Counted from the first letter of the stretch, positions 9,007 through 18,703 are shown. The stretch: 32,327 nucleotides of DNA from Alphaproteobacteria bacterium (GCA_949498175.1 CATDDF010000095.1:1-32327); one strand, 5' to 3'. The notes: generated by a model not told the origin, from the letters alone. A program made the numbers and translations.

Positions 9007-10722
9007 ATGGCTGAAAGTGACGCGCGTAAAATCATTCGTCCGACCATATGGCGGTCGCTGATTGCGCGTCTTATCGGGCTCAATATGCTGGGGCTATTGG
9101 TCTTGGTCGGCGGCTTTTTCATGTTTCAAGAAAGCCGCCAGCTTCTGACCAATGCCTATCGGCAAAGCCTGGAAACGCAAGCCAATCTGATTGCCGGTGC
9201 GCTGGCCCCGACAGCGCAAGCCGATAATCCGTTTCAATTTTTTGAACCCTCCATCATGAACCGGCTGTTGCAAAATGGCGGCCGCTCGGATTGGCAATTG
9301 CGTGATGCGGAAGCGATTTTGGCGCGCGCGCGTCTGGTTTCTGCCTCGCGGCTCAGGCTTTATGCACGCAATGGCCGACTGGTATTGGACAGCGCACATA
9401 TGGATCGCTCGGCCCGGGTCATTGCCAAATCGCTGCCGCCCATGCCCGAAAGCGACACCGTGCCGAGCCTTATGCAAGGGGTGATGAAGTCCATTAGCGC
9501 GCTATGGCGCGAACCGACCCCGCTTTTGAGCGAGCTGAATGCAGCCGACGGATTGCGCCTGACCGAAGTGGCGCGCGCGCTGCGCGGGCAAGCGGCCAGT
9601 GCGCAGCGCCAATCGGAAGAGGGCGGCGATATTTTGACCGTTGCCGTGCCGGTGCAGGGCTATCGCGCCATTGTCGGCGCGCTGATGGTGTCGACACGGC
9701 CGGGCGAGATAGATGCGCTTTTGGCCGAAGAAAGACGCTTGATTTTGCAGCTCTCCGCCATTGCGCTGGCCGTCAATATCATCACCTCGCTTTTATTGGT
9801 CGCCACTATGGTGGTGCCGGTGCGCCGCCTCGCCGCTGCCATGCGCGGCTTCGGCAGCACCTCGCCGAGCCTGCCGGGCTTGGAAACGATTCCCGATTTA
9901 TCGCATCGGCGCGATGAAATTGCCGAATTATCCGGCGCCTTGCGCGATATGACCGAGCGGCTATTGGCGCGCATTAACGTCATTGACCGCTTTGCCGCTG
10001 ATGTGGCGCATGAATTGAAAAACCCGCTAACCTCGCTCCACAGTGCGGTGCAAAGCCTTGAGACCTCACAAGATGATGACCGCGCGCAGCTTATGGGCAT
10101 TATCCATAATGACATTAATCGCCTGAACCGTCTGATTTCAGACATTTCAAAAGCCACACGGCTTGATGCCGAGCTTAATCTGGAGCCCAGTGAAAAATTT
10201 GATTTGAGCGCGCTGGCAGAGGAGTTATCGGGCGCTTTGGCGCAAGGCTTTGAAAGCGAGCGCAAAGTCGTTTTGGTGGCGCGCACCGATATGGCGTGTC
10301 CGGTTTTGGGGCAAAAGCCGCGTATTGCACAAATCATCGACAATCTTTTGACCAATGCGGTGTCATTTACGCCATCGGGCGGACGGGTTTTCTTGACCAC
10401 CCAGCAGCGCGACGGAGATGCGCTTTTATTGATTGCCGATGAGGGCCCCGGTCTGGCCGCCGATACGCAAGAAAAAATCTTTGAACGCTTTTACACTGAT
10501 CGCAGCGCACAACCTGTTCGCGATAATGAACACCCATCGAGCCTGGGTCATTCCGGCTTGGGTCTTTCGATTTCACGACAAATTGCGCGCGCGCATGGCG
10601 GCGATTTGATTGCCGATAATCGCCCCGACGGCACGGGTGCTTATTTTACCTTAAGCCTGCCTTTGGCCGATGCACCGACCAAGCGCAAACGCGACAAAGA
10701 TAAAGATGCCGGAGATGAGTAA
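9007..10722 (+). CDS. chvG: Sensor histidine kinase ChvG
   Basis: A 571-residue inner-membrane histidine kinase, the partner of ChvI. A first membrane helix lies near residues 16-40 and a second near 245-270, enclosing a periplasmic sensor region of about 200 residues. A HAMP-like linker follows, then the dimerisation domain with phospho-acceptor H335 in VAHELKNPLTSL. The ATPase domain has the N box (IIDNLLTNA), G1 (DEGPG) and G2 (GLGLSI). The Lys/Asp-rich C-terminus overlaps the next start. In rhizobia the periplasmic protein ExoR restrains ChvG; no ExoR gene is visible here. The stop overlaps ATG 10715 of hprK, so translation is probably coupled. Confidence 0.92.
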   Translation: MAESDARKIIRPTIWRSLIARLIGLNMLGLLVLVGGFFMFQESRQLLTNAYRQSLETQANLIAGALAPTAQADNPFQFFEPSIMNRLLQNGGRSDWQLRDAEAILARARLVSASRLRLYARNGRLVLDSAHMDRSARVIAKSLPPMPESDTVPSLMQGVMKSISALWREPTPLLSELNAADGLRLTEVARALRGQAASAQRQSEEGGDILTVAVPVQGYRAIVGALMVSTRPGEIDALLAEERRLILQLSAIALAVNIITSLLLVATMVVPVRRLAAAMRGFGSTSPSLPGLETIPDLSHRRDEIAELSGALRDMTERLLARINVIDRFAADVAHELKNPLTSLHSAVQSLETSQDDDRAQLMGIIHNDINRLNRLISDISKATRLDAELNLEPSEKFDLSALAEELSGALAQGFESERKVVLVARTDMACPVLGQKPRIAQIIDNLLTNAVSFTPSGGRVFLTTQQRDGDALLLIADEGPGLAADTQEKIFERFYTDRSAQPVRDNEHPSSLGHSGLGLSISRQIARAHGGDLIADNRPDGTGAYFTLSLPLADAPTKRKRDKDKDAGDE

Positions 10723-11188
10723 GCTGAAGCATGGGGCAAAAACCGAGACCCTGCATGGCAGCGCGGTCGCGCTCAAAGATGGCGGTGTGCTGCTTTTGGG
10801 AGCCGCAGGCAGCGGTAAATCGAGCCTTGCCATACACTTAATCGACCATTATGGCGGCCGATTGATTGCCGATGACCGCATCAGGCTGACCGTTGAGGGG
10901 ACGAAATTAAAGGCCGCGCCGCCTGATAATCTGGCCGGTCTGTTGGAACTGCGCGGGCTGGGCATTGTCGCCATGCCCCATCAGGCCGCGCTGATTGATA
11001 TGGCGGTTGAACTGGTGGCGCGCGCAGAAGTGCCGCGCTTGGCCGAGCTCAATGTCTTTACCCATGAAAAAATAAGCGTGCCGCTCATAAGGCTGCATGG
11101 TCATGATATGGCCAGCGGCGCCATAGTCGCCCGCGCCGTGGCCCATTTGTCAAAAGGCGGCTTTGCGACTGGCGGGATTTATCGCTAA
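10715..11188 (+). CDS. hprK: HPr kinase/phosphorylase, short alphaproteobacterial form
   Basis: A 157-residue protein corresponding only to the catalytic C-terminal half of Firmicutes HprK, as is normal in Alphaproteobacteria. The P-loop GAAGSGKS is at 29-36, LIADD (D53, D54) follows, and ELRGLGIVAMP matches the HprK signature region. It would phosphorylate HPr on its regulatory serine, and perhaps dephosphorylate it. ATG 10715 overlaps the chvG stop; ATG 10706 in the same frame is equally possible because neither has a clear Shine-Dalgarno. Sitting between chvG and the EIIA/HPr genes, it ties the two-component system to the PTS regulatory branch. Confidence 0.9.
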   Translation: MSKLKHGAKTETLHGSAVALKDGGVLLLGAAGSGKSSLAIHLIDHYGGRLIADDRIRLTVEGTKLKAAPPDNLAGLLELRGLGIVAMPHQAALIDMAVELVARAEVPRLAELNVFTHEKISVPLIRLHGHDMASGAIVARAVAHLSKGGFATGGIYR

Positions 11189-11255
11189 GTGATGGCCGGT
11201 GTCTTGATTGGCTGAGGAAACTCTTGCAAAGTGAAACCGCATAAAGGAGGTGCTT

Positions 11256-11666
11256 ATGATCGGTTTGGTTTTGGTCACGCATGGCGCATTGGCGGATGAA
11301 TTTCGTGCTGCGCTGGAACATGTGGTCGGGGCGCAGGAAAATATCTCCAGCATATGCATCGGCGCCGATGATAATATGGAAAAACGCCGACAAGATATTG
11401 TCGATGCCATAGGCGCGGTCGATAGCGGTGCCGGTGTGGTTTTACTGACCGATATGTTTGGCGGCACGCCGTCCAATTTGGCCATTTCGCTGTTGGAAAA
11501 GAACCGCGTTGAAGTGATTGCCGGCATTAATCTGCCCATGCTGATTAAATTGGCTTCGATACGCGAGGGCATGGCTTTGGCTGAAGCGGTTTTGGAAGCC
11601 AAACAGGCGGCGCAAAAATATATTTCCGTTGCCAGTGAAGTTCTCGGCGAAGCGTCCGGCGACTGA
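11256..11666 (+). CDS. manX: PTS EIIA component, mannose family (regulatory)
   Basis: A 136-residue cytoplasmic EIIA of the mannose/fructose-sorbose family. The start MIGLVLVTHG places the phospho-acceptor at H9, and LLTDMFGGTPSN is a hallmark. The ATG at 11256 follows a strong AGGAGG. No EIIB, EIIC or EIID gene is present, so it probably works as a phosphorylation-state signal rather than in sugar uptake, as proposed for other Alphaproteobacteria. The HPr gene starts at the base after its stop. Enzyme I (PtsP-like in relatives) is not in the window. Confidence 0.92.
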   Translation: MIGLVLVTHGALADEFRAALEHVVGAQENISSICIGADDNMEKRRQDIVDAIGAVDSGAGVVLLTDMFGGTPSNLAISLLEKNRVEVIAGINLPMLIKLASIREGMALAEAVLEAKQAAQKYISVASEVLGEASGD

Positions 11667-11945
11667 ATGAGCGGCCAATCCGTTACCGCTTCACTGACAC
11701 TCGCCAATCAGCGCGGCTTGCATGCCCGGGCCTCAGCCAAATTCGTTCAATTGGCGGAACGTTTTGAGGCCGCCATTAGCGTGTCGAAAGATGGCGAGAG
11801 CGTAAACGCCACCTCGATTATGGGCTTGATGATGCTGGGCGCCGCTTGTGGCACACAAATCACGGTCAGCGCCAGCGGTCCGCAGGCCGAGGAGGCGCTG
11901 ACCGCATTGACCGCATTGGTGGTCGATAAATTTGGCGAAGATTGA
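11667..11945 (+). CDS. ptsH: Phosphocarrier protein HPr
   Basis: A 92-residue HPr. The active-site histidine is H19 in GLHARAS, and the HprK target serine is S50 in ATSIMGLMMLGA. Both are present, so it can accept phosphate from Enzyme I and from HprK. It starts directly after the EIIA stop and is the last gene of the chvI-chvG-hprK-EIIA-HPr series. The stop is followed by an AT-rich palindrome and then the ahcY promoter. Confidence 0.94.
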   Translation: MSGQSVTASLTLANQRGLHARASAKFVQLAERFEAAISVSKDGESVNATSIMGLMMLGAACGTQITVSASGPQAEEALTALTALVVDKFGED

Positions 11946-11956
11946 CCGTTCTTAAT

Positions 11957-11976
11957 ATATAAAGAAATCTTTATAT
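11957..11976. promoter_or_regulatory. 20-bp palindrome upstream of the ahcY promoter, candidate operator
   Basis: ATATAAAGA (11957-11965), two bases, then TCTTTATAT (11968-11976) make a perfect palindrome ending four bases before the -35 of the ahcY promoter. Its form and place suit a dimeric regulator. From memory it resembles sites assigned to SahR, an ArsR-family regulator of S-adenosylhomocysteine metabolism in Proteobacteria; I cannot check this here. A weak AT-rich terminator for the HPr operon is the alternative. Confidence 0.5.
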
Positions 11977-11980
11977 CTAT

Positions 11981-12009
11981 CTTGCTTGGTTGCGGGCAAG
12001 CTGCTACAA
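11981..12009 (+). promoter_or_regulatory. Candidate sigma70 promoter of ahcY
   Basis: CTTGCT (11981-11986), a 17-base spacer and CTACAA (12004-12009) fit the alphaproteobacterial housekeeping promoter. Transcription would begin near 12016, leaving a leader of about 22 bases. That is too short for a riboswitch and just long enough for the Shine-Dalgarno. Confidence 0.55.
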
Positions 12010-12019
12010 AGCCGTCTAA

Positions 12020-13327
<1,308 letters not shown>

Positions 13328-13362
13328 CTTGCCGAAACCTTATCGGCTTCGTAAAAGCAGAT

Positions 13363-14865
13363 ATGGCGGAACGTATATTTACCTGTGACAGTGCCGATGA
13401 AGCGGCCAGCGCGCGCGTGGCGGGTTGGCTGGCCGCTGCGCTTGATGCGCCATGTCTGATTTTTTTGCACGGCGATTTGGGGGTCGGTAAAACCGCCTTT
13501 GCACGCGGTTTCATTCGCGCCCGTTGCGGCCAGGCGACGCAAGTGCCAAGCCCCAGCTTTGCCCTTATCCAGCCTTATGAAGCCGCCGTACCGATTTGGC
13601 ATGTCGACCTTTACCGCCTTGCCGAGGCAGAAGAGATTGATGAATTGGGTCTCATTGAGGCTTTAACCGACCATATATGTTTGATTGAATGGCCGCAAAA
13701 CGGCGCGGGCGTGCTGCCCGAAGCCGATATTCACGTGACGCTTGATATGGCGGCTAATGGCCGCCGCATTTCCATTGAAGCGGATGCGGACATATTGGCA
13801 GCGCTCACCAAAAGTGCGGCGCGCGAGGCCGCCTTACAGGATTTTCTCGCCGCCGCGGATTGGCACCAGGCCGGCCGCCAAGCGTTGGCCGGTGACGCTT
13901 CGACGCGGCGTTATGAGCGGCTGCAAACCGAGACCGGCAGCGCCGTATTGATGGATTGGCAGGAAATGCCCGACGGGCCGCCGGTCTATGACGGCCAGCC
14001 CTATAGCCGCGTCGCCCATTTGGCCGAAGCCATGCCGCGCTTTGCCGATATGGTGAACTGGCTGCGCGATATCGGTCTTGCCGCGCCGAGGCTTTATGCC
14101 TGCGACCGCGACCGAGGCTTTGCCGTGTTGGAGGATTTCGGCGACCGCCATTTGGCCGCTCCGCAAACCGACGAAAAGCCGATTGACCGCACGGTGTTTT
14201 ATTATGAAGCGGTGGAAAATCTTTTGCATCTGCACCGGCAAACCCCGGCCGATTTTTTGCCGGTCTATGATGGTGGCGTGCAAGCCGTGGAGGCCTCGCT
14301 GTTCACCGATTGGTTCTTGCCATGGCGCGGCGTTGAGATTGACAATACCGCCAAGCAAGACTGGTACGATATATGGCACAGGCTCGGCGACGGTTTAATG
14401 GCCGATGAAAAGGTTACGGTGCTGCGCGATTACCACTCGGTCAATCTTCTCTGGCGCGAGACCGCCCAAGCCAAGCAGCGCATCGGGCTGATTGATGTGC
14501 AAGACGCGCTTAAAGGCCATGCCGCTTATGATCTGGCGGCGCTGATCCATGATGCGCGCATTCATGTCAGCGCGGCGCATCAAGATATGATGCTGAGGCA
14601 TTATTTGGATAAGCGTTTCGGCGATGATAAAGCAGCGCGCCAGGCTTTCACCAATGCTTTTGCCGTCACTTGCGTGCAGCGCAATATGAAAATTGCCGGC
14701 ATTTTCATCCGCCTTGCCGAACGCGACGGCAAGCCGCGCTATTTGACCCATATGCCGCGCATTATCGGCCATATCAAAGCGCATTTGGCAACACCGGTTT
14801 TGCAGCCTGTCACCGCTTGGTTGGCGCATTATGCACCGCGCGCGCTGGAGCTTGACGATGATTAA
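13363..14865 (+). CDS. TsaE-AmgK fusion: t6A ATPase plus N-acetylmuramate/N-acetylglucosamine kinase
   Basis: A 500-residue two-domain protein. Residues 1 to about 145 are TsaE, the ATPase of the threonylcarbamoyl-adenosine (t6A37) tRNA complex: P-loop GDLGVGKT at 37-44, VPSPSFAL, HVDLYRL and LIEWPQN. After a short Ala-rich linker, residues about 150-500 are an aminoglycoside-phosphotransferase-like kinase of the AmgK family. This half has RDYHSVN with catalytic D356 and N361, and IDVQDA with metal-binding D378. AmgK phosphorylates recycled MurNAc or GlcNAc at the anomeric carbon; MurU, encoded next with an 8-base overlap, uses the product. The frame is continuous, so the fusion is real; I believe it recurs in Alphaproteobacteria. 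The ATG at 13363 has no obvious Shine-Dalgarno. Confidence 0.92.
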   Translation: MAERIFTCDSADEAASARVAGWLAAALDAPCLIFLHGDLGVGKTAFARGFIRARCGQATQVPSPSFALIQPYEAAVPIWHVDLYRLAEAEEIDELGLIEALTDHICLIEWPQNGAGVLPEADIHVTLDMAANGRRISIEADADILAALTKSAAREAALQDFLAAADWHQAGRQALAGDASTRRYERLQTETGSAVLMDWQEMPDGPPVYDGQPYSRVAHLAEAMPRFADMVNWLRDIGLAAPRLYACDRDRGFAVLEDFGDRHLAAPQTDEKPIDRTVFYYEAVENLLHLHRQTPADFLPVYDGGVQAVEASLFTDWFLPWRGVEIDNTAKQDWYDIWHRLGDGLMADEKVTVLRDYHSVNLLWRETAQAKQRIGLIDVQDALKGHAAYDLAALIHDARIHVSAAHQDMMLRHYLDKRFGDDKAARQAFTNAFAVTCVQRNMKIAGIFIRLAERDGKPRYLTHMPRIIGHIKAHLATPVLQPVTAWLAHYAPRALELDDD

Positions 14866-15571
14866 AAACGCGATGATTTTGGCGGCCGGCAAAGGCACGC
14901 GCATGCAGGCGCAGGCCGATGACCCGCCCAAACCGCTGACCGCGATTGCCGGTCAAAGCCTGCTTATGCGTATGCTGGCGCGTTTTGAAAAAATCGGCAT
15001 GGAGAAAATCATCATCAATCTGCACCATAAAGCCGAGCGGATTGAAGCGGCGCTGGCTGCATATGGGGGGCCGTGCGAGATTATGTTTTCCGATGAGCGC
15101 GACGCTCTTTTGGAGACCGGCGGCGGCGTCAAAAAAGCCCTGCCGCTTTTGGGCAATGCGCCGTTTCTTGTCGCCAATGGCGATGTTTTATGGCACGAAG
15201 CCGACCATGCCAATCATGCGCTTACACAAATGATAAAAAGCTATGACGCGAACGACATGGACGCGCTTTTATTACTGGCCGACACGGCGCGGGCCAGCGG
15301 TTATGACGGTCATGGCGATTATATTGTGCAGGGCGACAAGCGTTTGACGCGGCGGCAAGATGAAACAGGGGCGCATGTTTTTGCCGGTGTGCAAATTCTC
15401 ACACCCGCCCTGTTTGACGGCATGCCCGATGGGGCGTTTTCCTTAAATGCGGTTTACGATGCGGCGCAGGCGCAAAATCGGCTATTCGGTCATATGCTGG
15501 ACGGCTATTGGATGCATGTCGGCACGCCGGAGGGTCGTATGGCGGCAGAAAACTATTTGGCCCAACATTAA
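14858..15571 (+). CDS. murU: N-acetylmuramate alpha-1-phosphate uridylyltransferase
   Basis: A 237-residue nucleotidyltransferase. MILAAGKGTRM near residues 6-16 and PPKPL (K25) form the nucleotide-binding start, and VANGDVLW holds a likely metal-binding Asp. It would make UDP-MurNAc from MurNAc-1-phosphate and UTP, completing peptidoglycan sugar recycling that bypasses MurA. The family resembles glucose-1-phosphate and mannose-1-phosphate transferases. The assignment to MurU comes mainly from length and the preceding AmgK domain. ATG 14858 lies inside the end of tsaE-amgK (ATGATTAA overlap), implying coupled translation. Confidence 0.88.
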   Translation: MIKNAMILAAGKGTRMQAQADDPPKPLTAIAGQSLLMRMLARFEKIGMEKIIINLHHKAERIEAALAAYGGPCEIMFSDERDALLETGGGVKKALPLLGNAPFLVANGDVLWHEADHANHALTQMIKSYDANDMDALLLLADTARASGYDGHGDYIVQGDKRLTRRQDETGAHVFAGVQILTPALFDGMPDGAFSLNAVYDAAQAQNRLFGHMLDGYWMHVGTPEGRMAAENYLAQH

Positions 15572-15602
15572 CCGGGCGCTTTATAGGCCTGCACCGCCGC
15601 CA

Positions 15603-15611
15603 TGCTATAAT
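15603..15611 (+). promoter_or_regulatory. Extended -10 element upstream of addB
   Basis: TGCTATAAT is a perfect extended -10 (TGnTATAAT) with no good -35. It ends five bases before the addB ATG at 15617, so transcription would start at or within a base or two of that ATG, giving a leaderless message. It could be chance. Confidence 0.35.
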
Positions 15612-15616
15612 GGTGC

Positions 15617-18600
15617 ATGAACAAAAACCCGACTGATTCTGAGCACGCTCGAAAACAACCAAAAGGCGCGCCACATGTTTACAATATTGCGGCCGGTCAG
15701 CCGTTTTTGCCCAAGCTCGCTGCTGCTCTTTTAAATGATGGGCAGCGCGGTGATTTGTTTGGCCCGTGCCACCTTGAGGAAGTGCACATATTGCTGCCGA
15801 CGCGGCGCGCCGCGCGGATGCTGGCCGGTGAATTTTTGGCGCAAGCGGCCAAAGCCGGACAAGATGCGCTATTGCTGCCGCGCATTGATACGCTGGGCGA
15901 TTTGGATGAAGAATTGCCCGACACGCTGACCGCTTCCATGCCGGAAGATGATTTGCCCCCCGCCATTGACAAAATGGCGCGGCATTTCCATTTGCTGCCC
16001 TTGGTTGAAAAATGGGCCGCTGAAGGCGGTTTGGGGCGCTTTGGCGACGATGCAACAACACCGCTCAATGCGGTCAAATTATCGGCATTGGTGCATGATT
16101 TGGAGCGCTTTCTTGACCAAACCGAAAATGAGCAAGCTCGGCTTGAGCGGCTTGAAAATTTGGCCCCTGAAAACCTTGCGGAAAATTGGCAGCATATTGT
16201 CTCTTTGCTGAATATTGTCTTGCGCTTTTGGCCGGCGCAATTGGGCGAATTGGGCAAAATGGACCCGACGGCACGGCGCAATGCGCTGTTGAAACGGCGC
16301 CGAGAAAATTGGCGCGACAGCCCGCCTGACCGCCCCATTCTCGCCGCCGGTTCGACCGGCTCAATTCGCGCCACTGCCGATTTGCTGGCAGTGATTGCGC
16401 GGTTGCCGCGCGGCAGGGTGGTTTTGCCCGGGCTCGATGAGGCGGCGGATGAAGATTTATGGCGCGCCATTTCCAAAGATGATGTGCACCCGCAATATGC
16501 GCTCGCACATTTGCTTGACCATATGGGCGTTACGGCGCGGCAAGTACGGGCTTTTCCCGGCGCAAAAGCCAGCTCGGCACGCGCGCAGCTTATCAATCAG
16601 GCTTTGGTGCCGGCGCAAGAAACCGTGCATTGGGTTGACAAAAACCCGGCACGCGATGCCGATGGCGGCGCGGCGCAAAAGGCTTTTGACGGTCTGACAC
16701 TGATAGAGGCGCCCGATATGCGCACCGAGGCCGGCGCCATTGCGCTGGCCATGCGCGAAGTGCTGGACGCACCCGACAAAACCGCCGCTTTGGTAACACG
16801 TGACCGAAATTTGGCACGCCGCGTCGCCGCCGAGCTTAAGCGCTGGGACATTGATATTGACGATTCGGCCGGTCAACCATTGGCCAATCAGCCAGTGGCG
16901 CGTTTTTTGCGGCTTATTTTGCAGGCGCATGGATCGCAATTCGCACCGGTCGATATGCTGGCGCTGTTGAAGCATCCGCTGGTCTGCCTCAGACAAAACC
17001 GCAAAGCGCATCTGGCGCATCTGCTTATTCTGGAGAATGCCGTGCTGCGCGGGGCGCGTCCATTTGGCGGCATGGCCGGATTGCGTGCGCTGTTGACCGC
17101 ACAAGAAAGGCTGAAAGCGGCGGATAAGGAAGCGGCGGATACGCTATTGGCTCGTCTGGAAGCGGCGTTTCGGCCGCTCGCTGCCTTGGCAACTCACGCC
17201 CCTATGAGCCGCCATTTGACCGCGCTTATTGATACCGCCACCGCCCTTTTGGCCGATTCTGACGGGCAAGGCGCGAGTGATGAAAACCCGCATGGCGACA
17301 ATATTTTATTCAAAAACAACGAAGAGGGCCGCGCTTTGGCGGCTTTGTTTGAGACCTTGCACGCGCATGACGCGCTGGCCCCGCCCATGACGGCGGCCGA
17401 CTTTGCACCGCTTTTTGATATGTGGCTGATGCGCCAAAACATTCGCCGCCAAGCCCCGGGCCAGCCGCGCCTGTCGATTTTGGGACCTTTGGAAGCGCGC
17501 CTCATTCAAGCCGATGTGATGATTTTGGGCGGGCTCAATGAAACCGTCTGGCCGCCCATGCCGGAAACCGGCCCGTGGCTGTCGCGCCCCATGCGCGATG
17601 AATTGGGCATGAGCCAGCCGGAACGGCAAATCGGGCAAGCGGCGCATGATTTTGTGCAAGCCGCTGCGGCCCCGGAGATTTATCTGACGCGTGCCCAAAA
17701 AATTGACGGCGCCCCCAGTGTCGCGGCGCGCTGGCTGAGGCGGCTGGAAACCTTTGCCGGAAAATTGCCGCGTCAAAAGGGCCAGAGGCTGATTGGGTGG
17801 TGGCAGGGTTTGGACCAAAGCGCGTCGCCACCCTGCCCCGAAAGCGCGCCGCAGCCCTGCCCGCCCCTTGCGGCTCGCCCCAAGCAATTATCAGTGACAC
17901 AAATTGAAACCTTGCTGCACAATCCGTATGAGATTTATGCCCGCAAAATATTGAATTTACGTGCGCTGGATGCGGTGGACGCACCACCCAATGCGGCGCA
18001 TCGCGGCATTTTTTTGCATGCCTTATTGGAAAAATTCATTGCCGGCGGGCATCATTTGTCGCCCGATGCGGCGCAGGCTTTTCTGACATTGGCGCAAGCA
18101 GAAGAGGCCTTGCACGGTGGCGGCGCAGCGCTGATGCAATTTTGGCAATCGCGATTGCAGGCATTGGCTTATTGGCTGGAAGAATATGAAACCGACCGGG
18201 CCGCTTTGGTGGCGCAAAGCCATGTCGAATTGAGCGGCCGTTTGCAAATCGGAGATTTTACCTTGACCGCCAAAGCCGACCGTATTGACCGACTGAAAAA
18301 CGGTCGCTTTGACATTATTGATTATAAATCCGGGCAGCCGCCTACGCAAAAAGCGGTCAAAAATCATTTGGCTCCCCAATTGACACTTGAAGCGGCGATT
18401 TTACGCGACGGATATTTTGTCGAGAATGGAAAAAAAATATCGGGGATAAGCGAAACGCTGCGTTATTTGCGCTTGAGCGGTCGCACACCGGCGGCGGAGC
18501 CGAAAAATTTTACCGTTAGTGATGCCTTGCTTGATGACGCGCTTGCCATGCTGCGCCGTCTCATCGCCACTTATGATGATGAACATCAAGCCTATCTCGT

Positions 18601-18703
18601 TCATATTCGCCCGCGCCCGCGTTTCGGCGCTGATAATCTGACCCATATGCCATATGACCATTTGGCGCGCTGCCCGGAATGGCATGAGGAAGATGACGCA
18701 TGA
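15617..18703 (+). CDS. addB: Double-strand break repair protein AddB
   Basis: A 1028-residue subunit of the AddAB helicase-nuclease, which resects double-strand breaks for RecA. VHILLPTRRAARML stands where a helicase P-loop would be in active UvrD-like proteins, as in AddB generally. The C-terminal PD-(D/E)XK nuclease has FDIIDYKSG with D902 and K904. The four cysteines that bind an Fe-S cluster in Bacillus AddB are not apparent, which agrees with the alphaproteobacterial type. The homologous part begins near residue 20 (VYNIAAGQPFLPKL); the first 19 residues are polar and probably disordered. ATG 15617 is the only suitable start. The stop overlaps addA (ATGA). Confidence 0.94.
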   Translation: MNKNPTDSEHARKQPKGAPHVYNIAAGQPFLPKLAAALLNDGQRGDLFGPCHLEEVHILLPTRRAARMLAGEFLAQAAKAGQDALLLPRIDTLGDLDEELPDTLTASMPEDDLPPAIDKMARHFHLLPLVEKWAAEGGLGRFGDDATTPLNAVKLSALVHDLERFLDQTENEQARLERLENLAPENLAENWQHIVSLLNIVLRFWPAQLGELGKMDPTARRNALLKRRRENWRDSPPDRPILAAGSTGSIRATADLLAVIARLPRGRVVLPGLDEAADEDLWRAISKDDVHPQYALAHLLDHMGVTARQVRAFPGAKASSARAQLINQALVPAQETVHWVDKNPARDADGGAAQKAFDGLTLIEAPDMRTEAGAIALAMREVLDAPDKTAALVTRDRNLARRVAAELKRWDIDIDDSAGQPLANQPVARFLRLILQAHGSQFAPVDMLALLKHPLVCLRQNRKAHLAHLLILENAVLRGARPFGGMAGLRALLTAQERLKAADKEAADTLLARLEAAFRPLAALATHAPMSRHLTALIDTATALLADSDGQGASDENPHGDNILFKNNEEGRALAALFETLHAHDALAPPMTAADFAPLFDMWLMRQNIRRQAPGQPRLSILGPLEARLIQADVMILGGLNETVWPPMPETGPWLSRPMRDELGMSQPERQIGQAAHDFVQAAAAPEIYLTRAQKIDGAPSVAARWLRRLETFAGKLPRQKGQRLIGWWQGLDQSASPPCPESAPQPCPPLAARPKQLSVTQIETLLHNPYEIYARKILNLRALDAVDAPPNAAHRGIFLHALLEKFIAGGHHLSPDAAQAFLTLAQAEEALHGGGAALMQFWQSRLQALAYWLEEYETDRAALVAQSHVELSGRLQIGDFTLTAKADRIDRLKNGRFDIIDYKSGQPPTQKAVKNHLAPQLTLEAAILRDGYFVENGKKISGISETLRYLRLSGRTPAAEPKNFTVSDALLDDALAMLRRLIATYDDEHQAYLVHIRPRPRFGADNLTHMPYDHLARCPEWHEEDDA

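Noticed and set aside
9660-10400. A 246-codon minus-strand frame inside chvG
   Set aside because: It lies wholly within chvG, gives a Ser/Arg-rich product without recognisable motifs, and has no Shine-Dalgarno.
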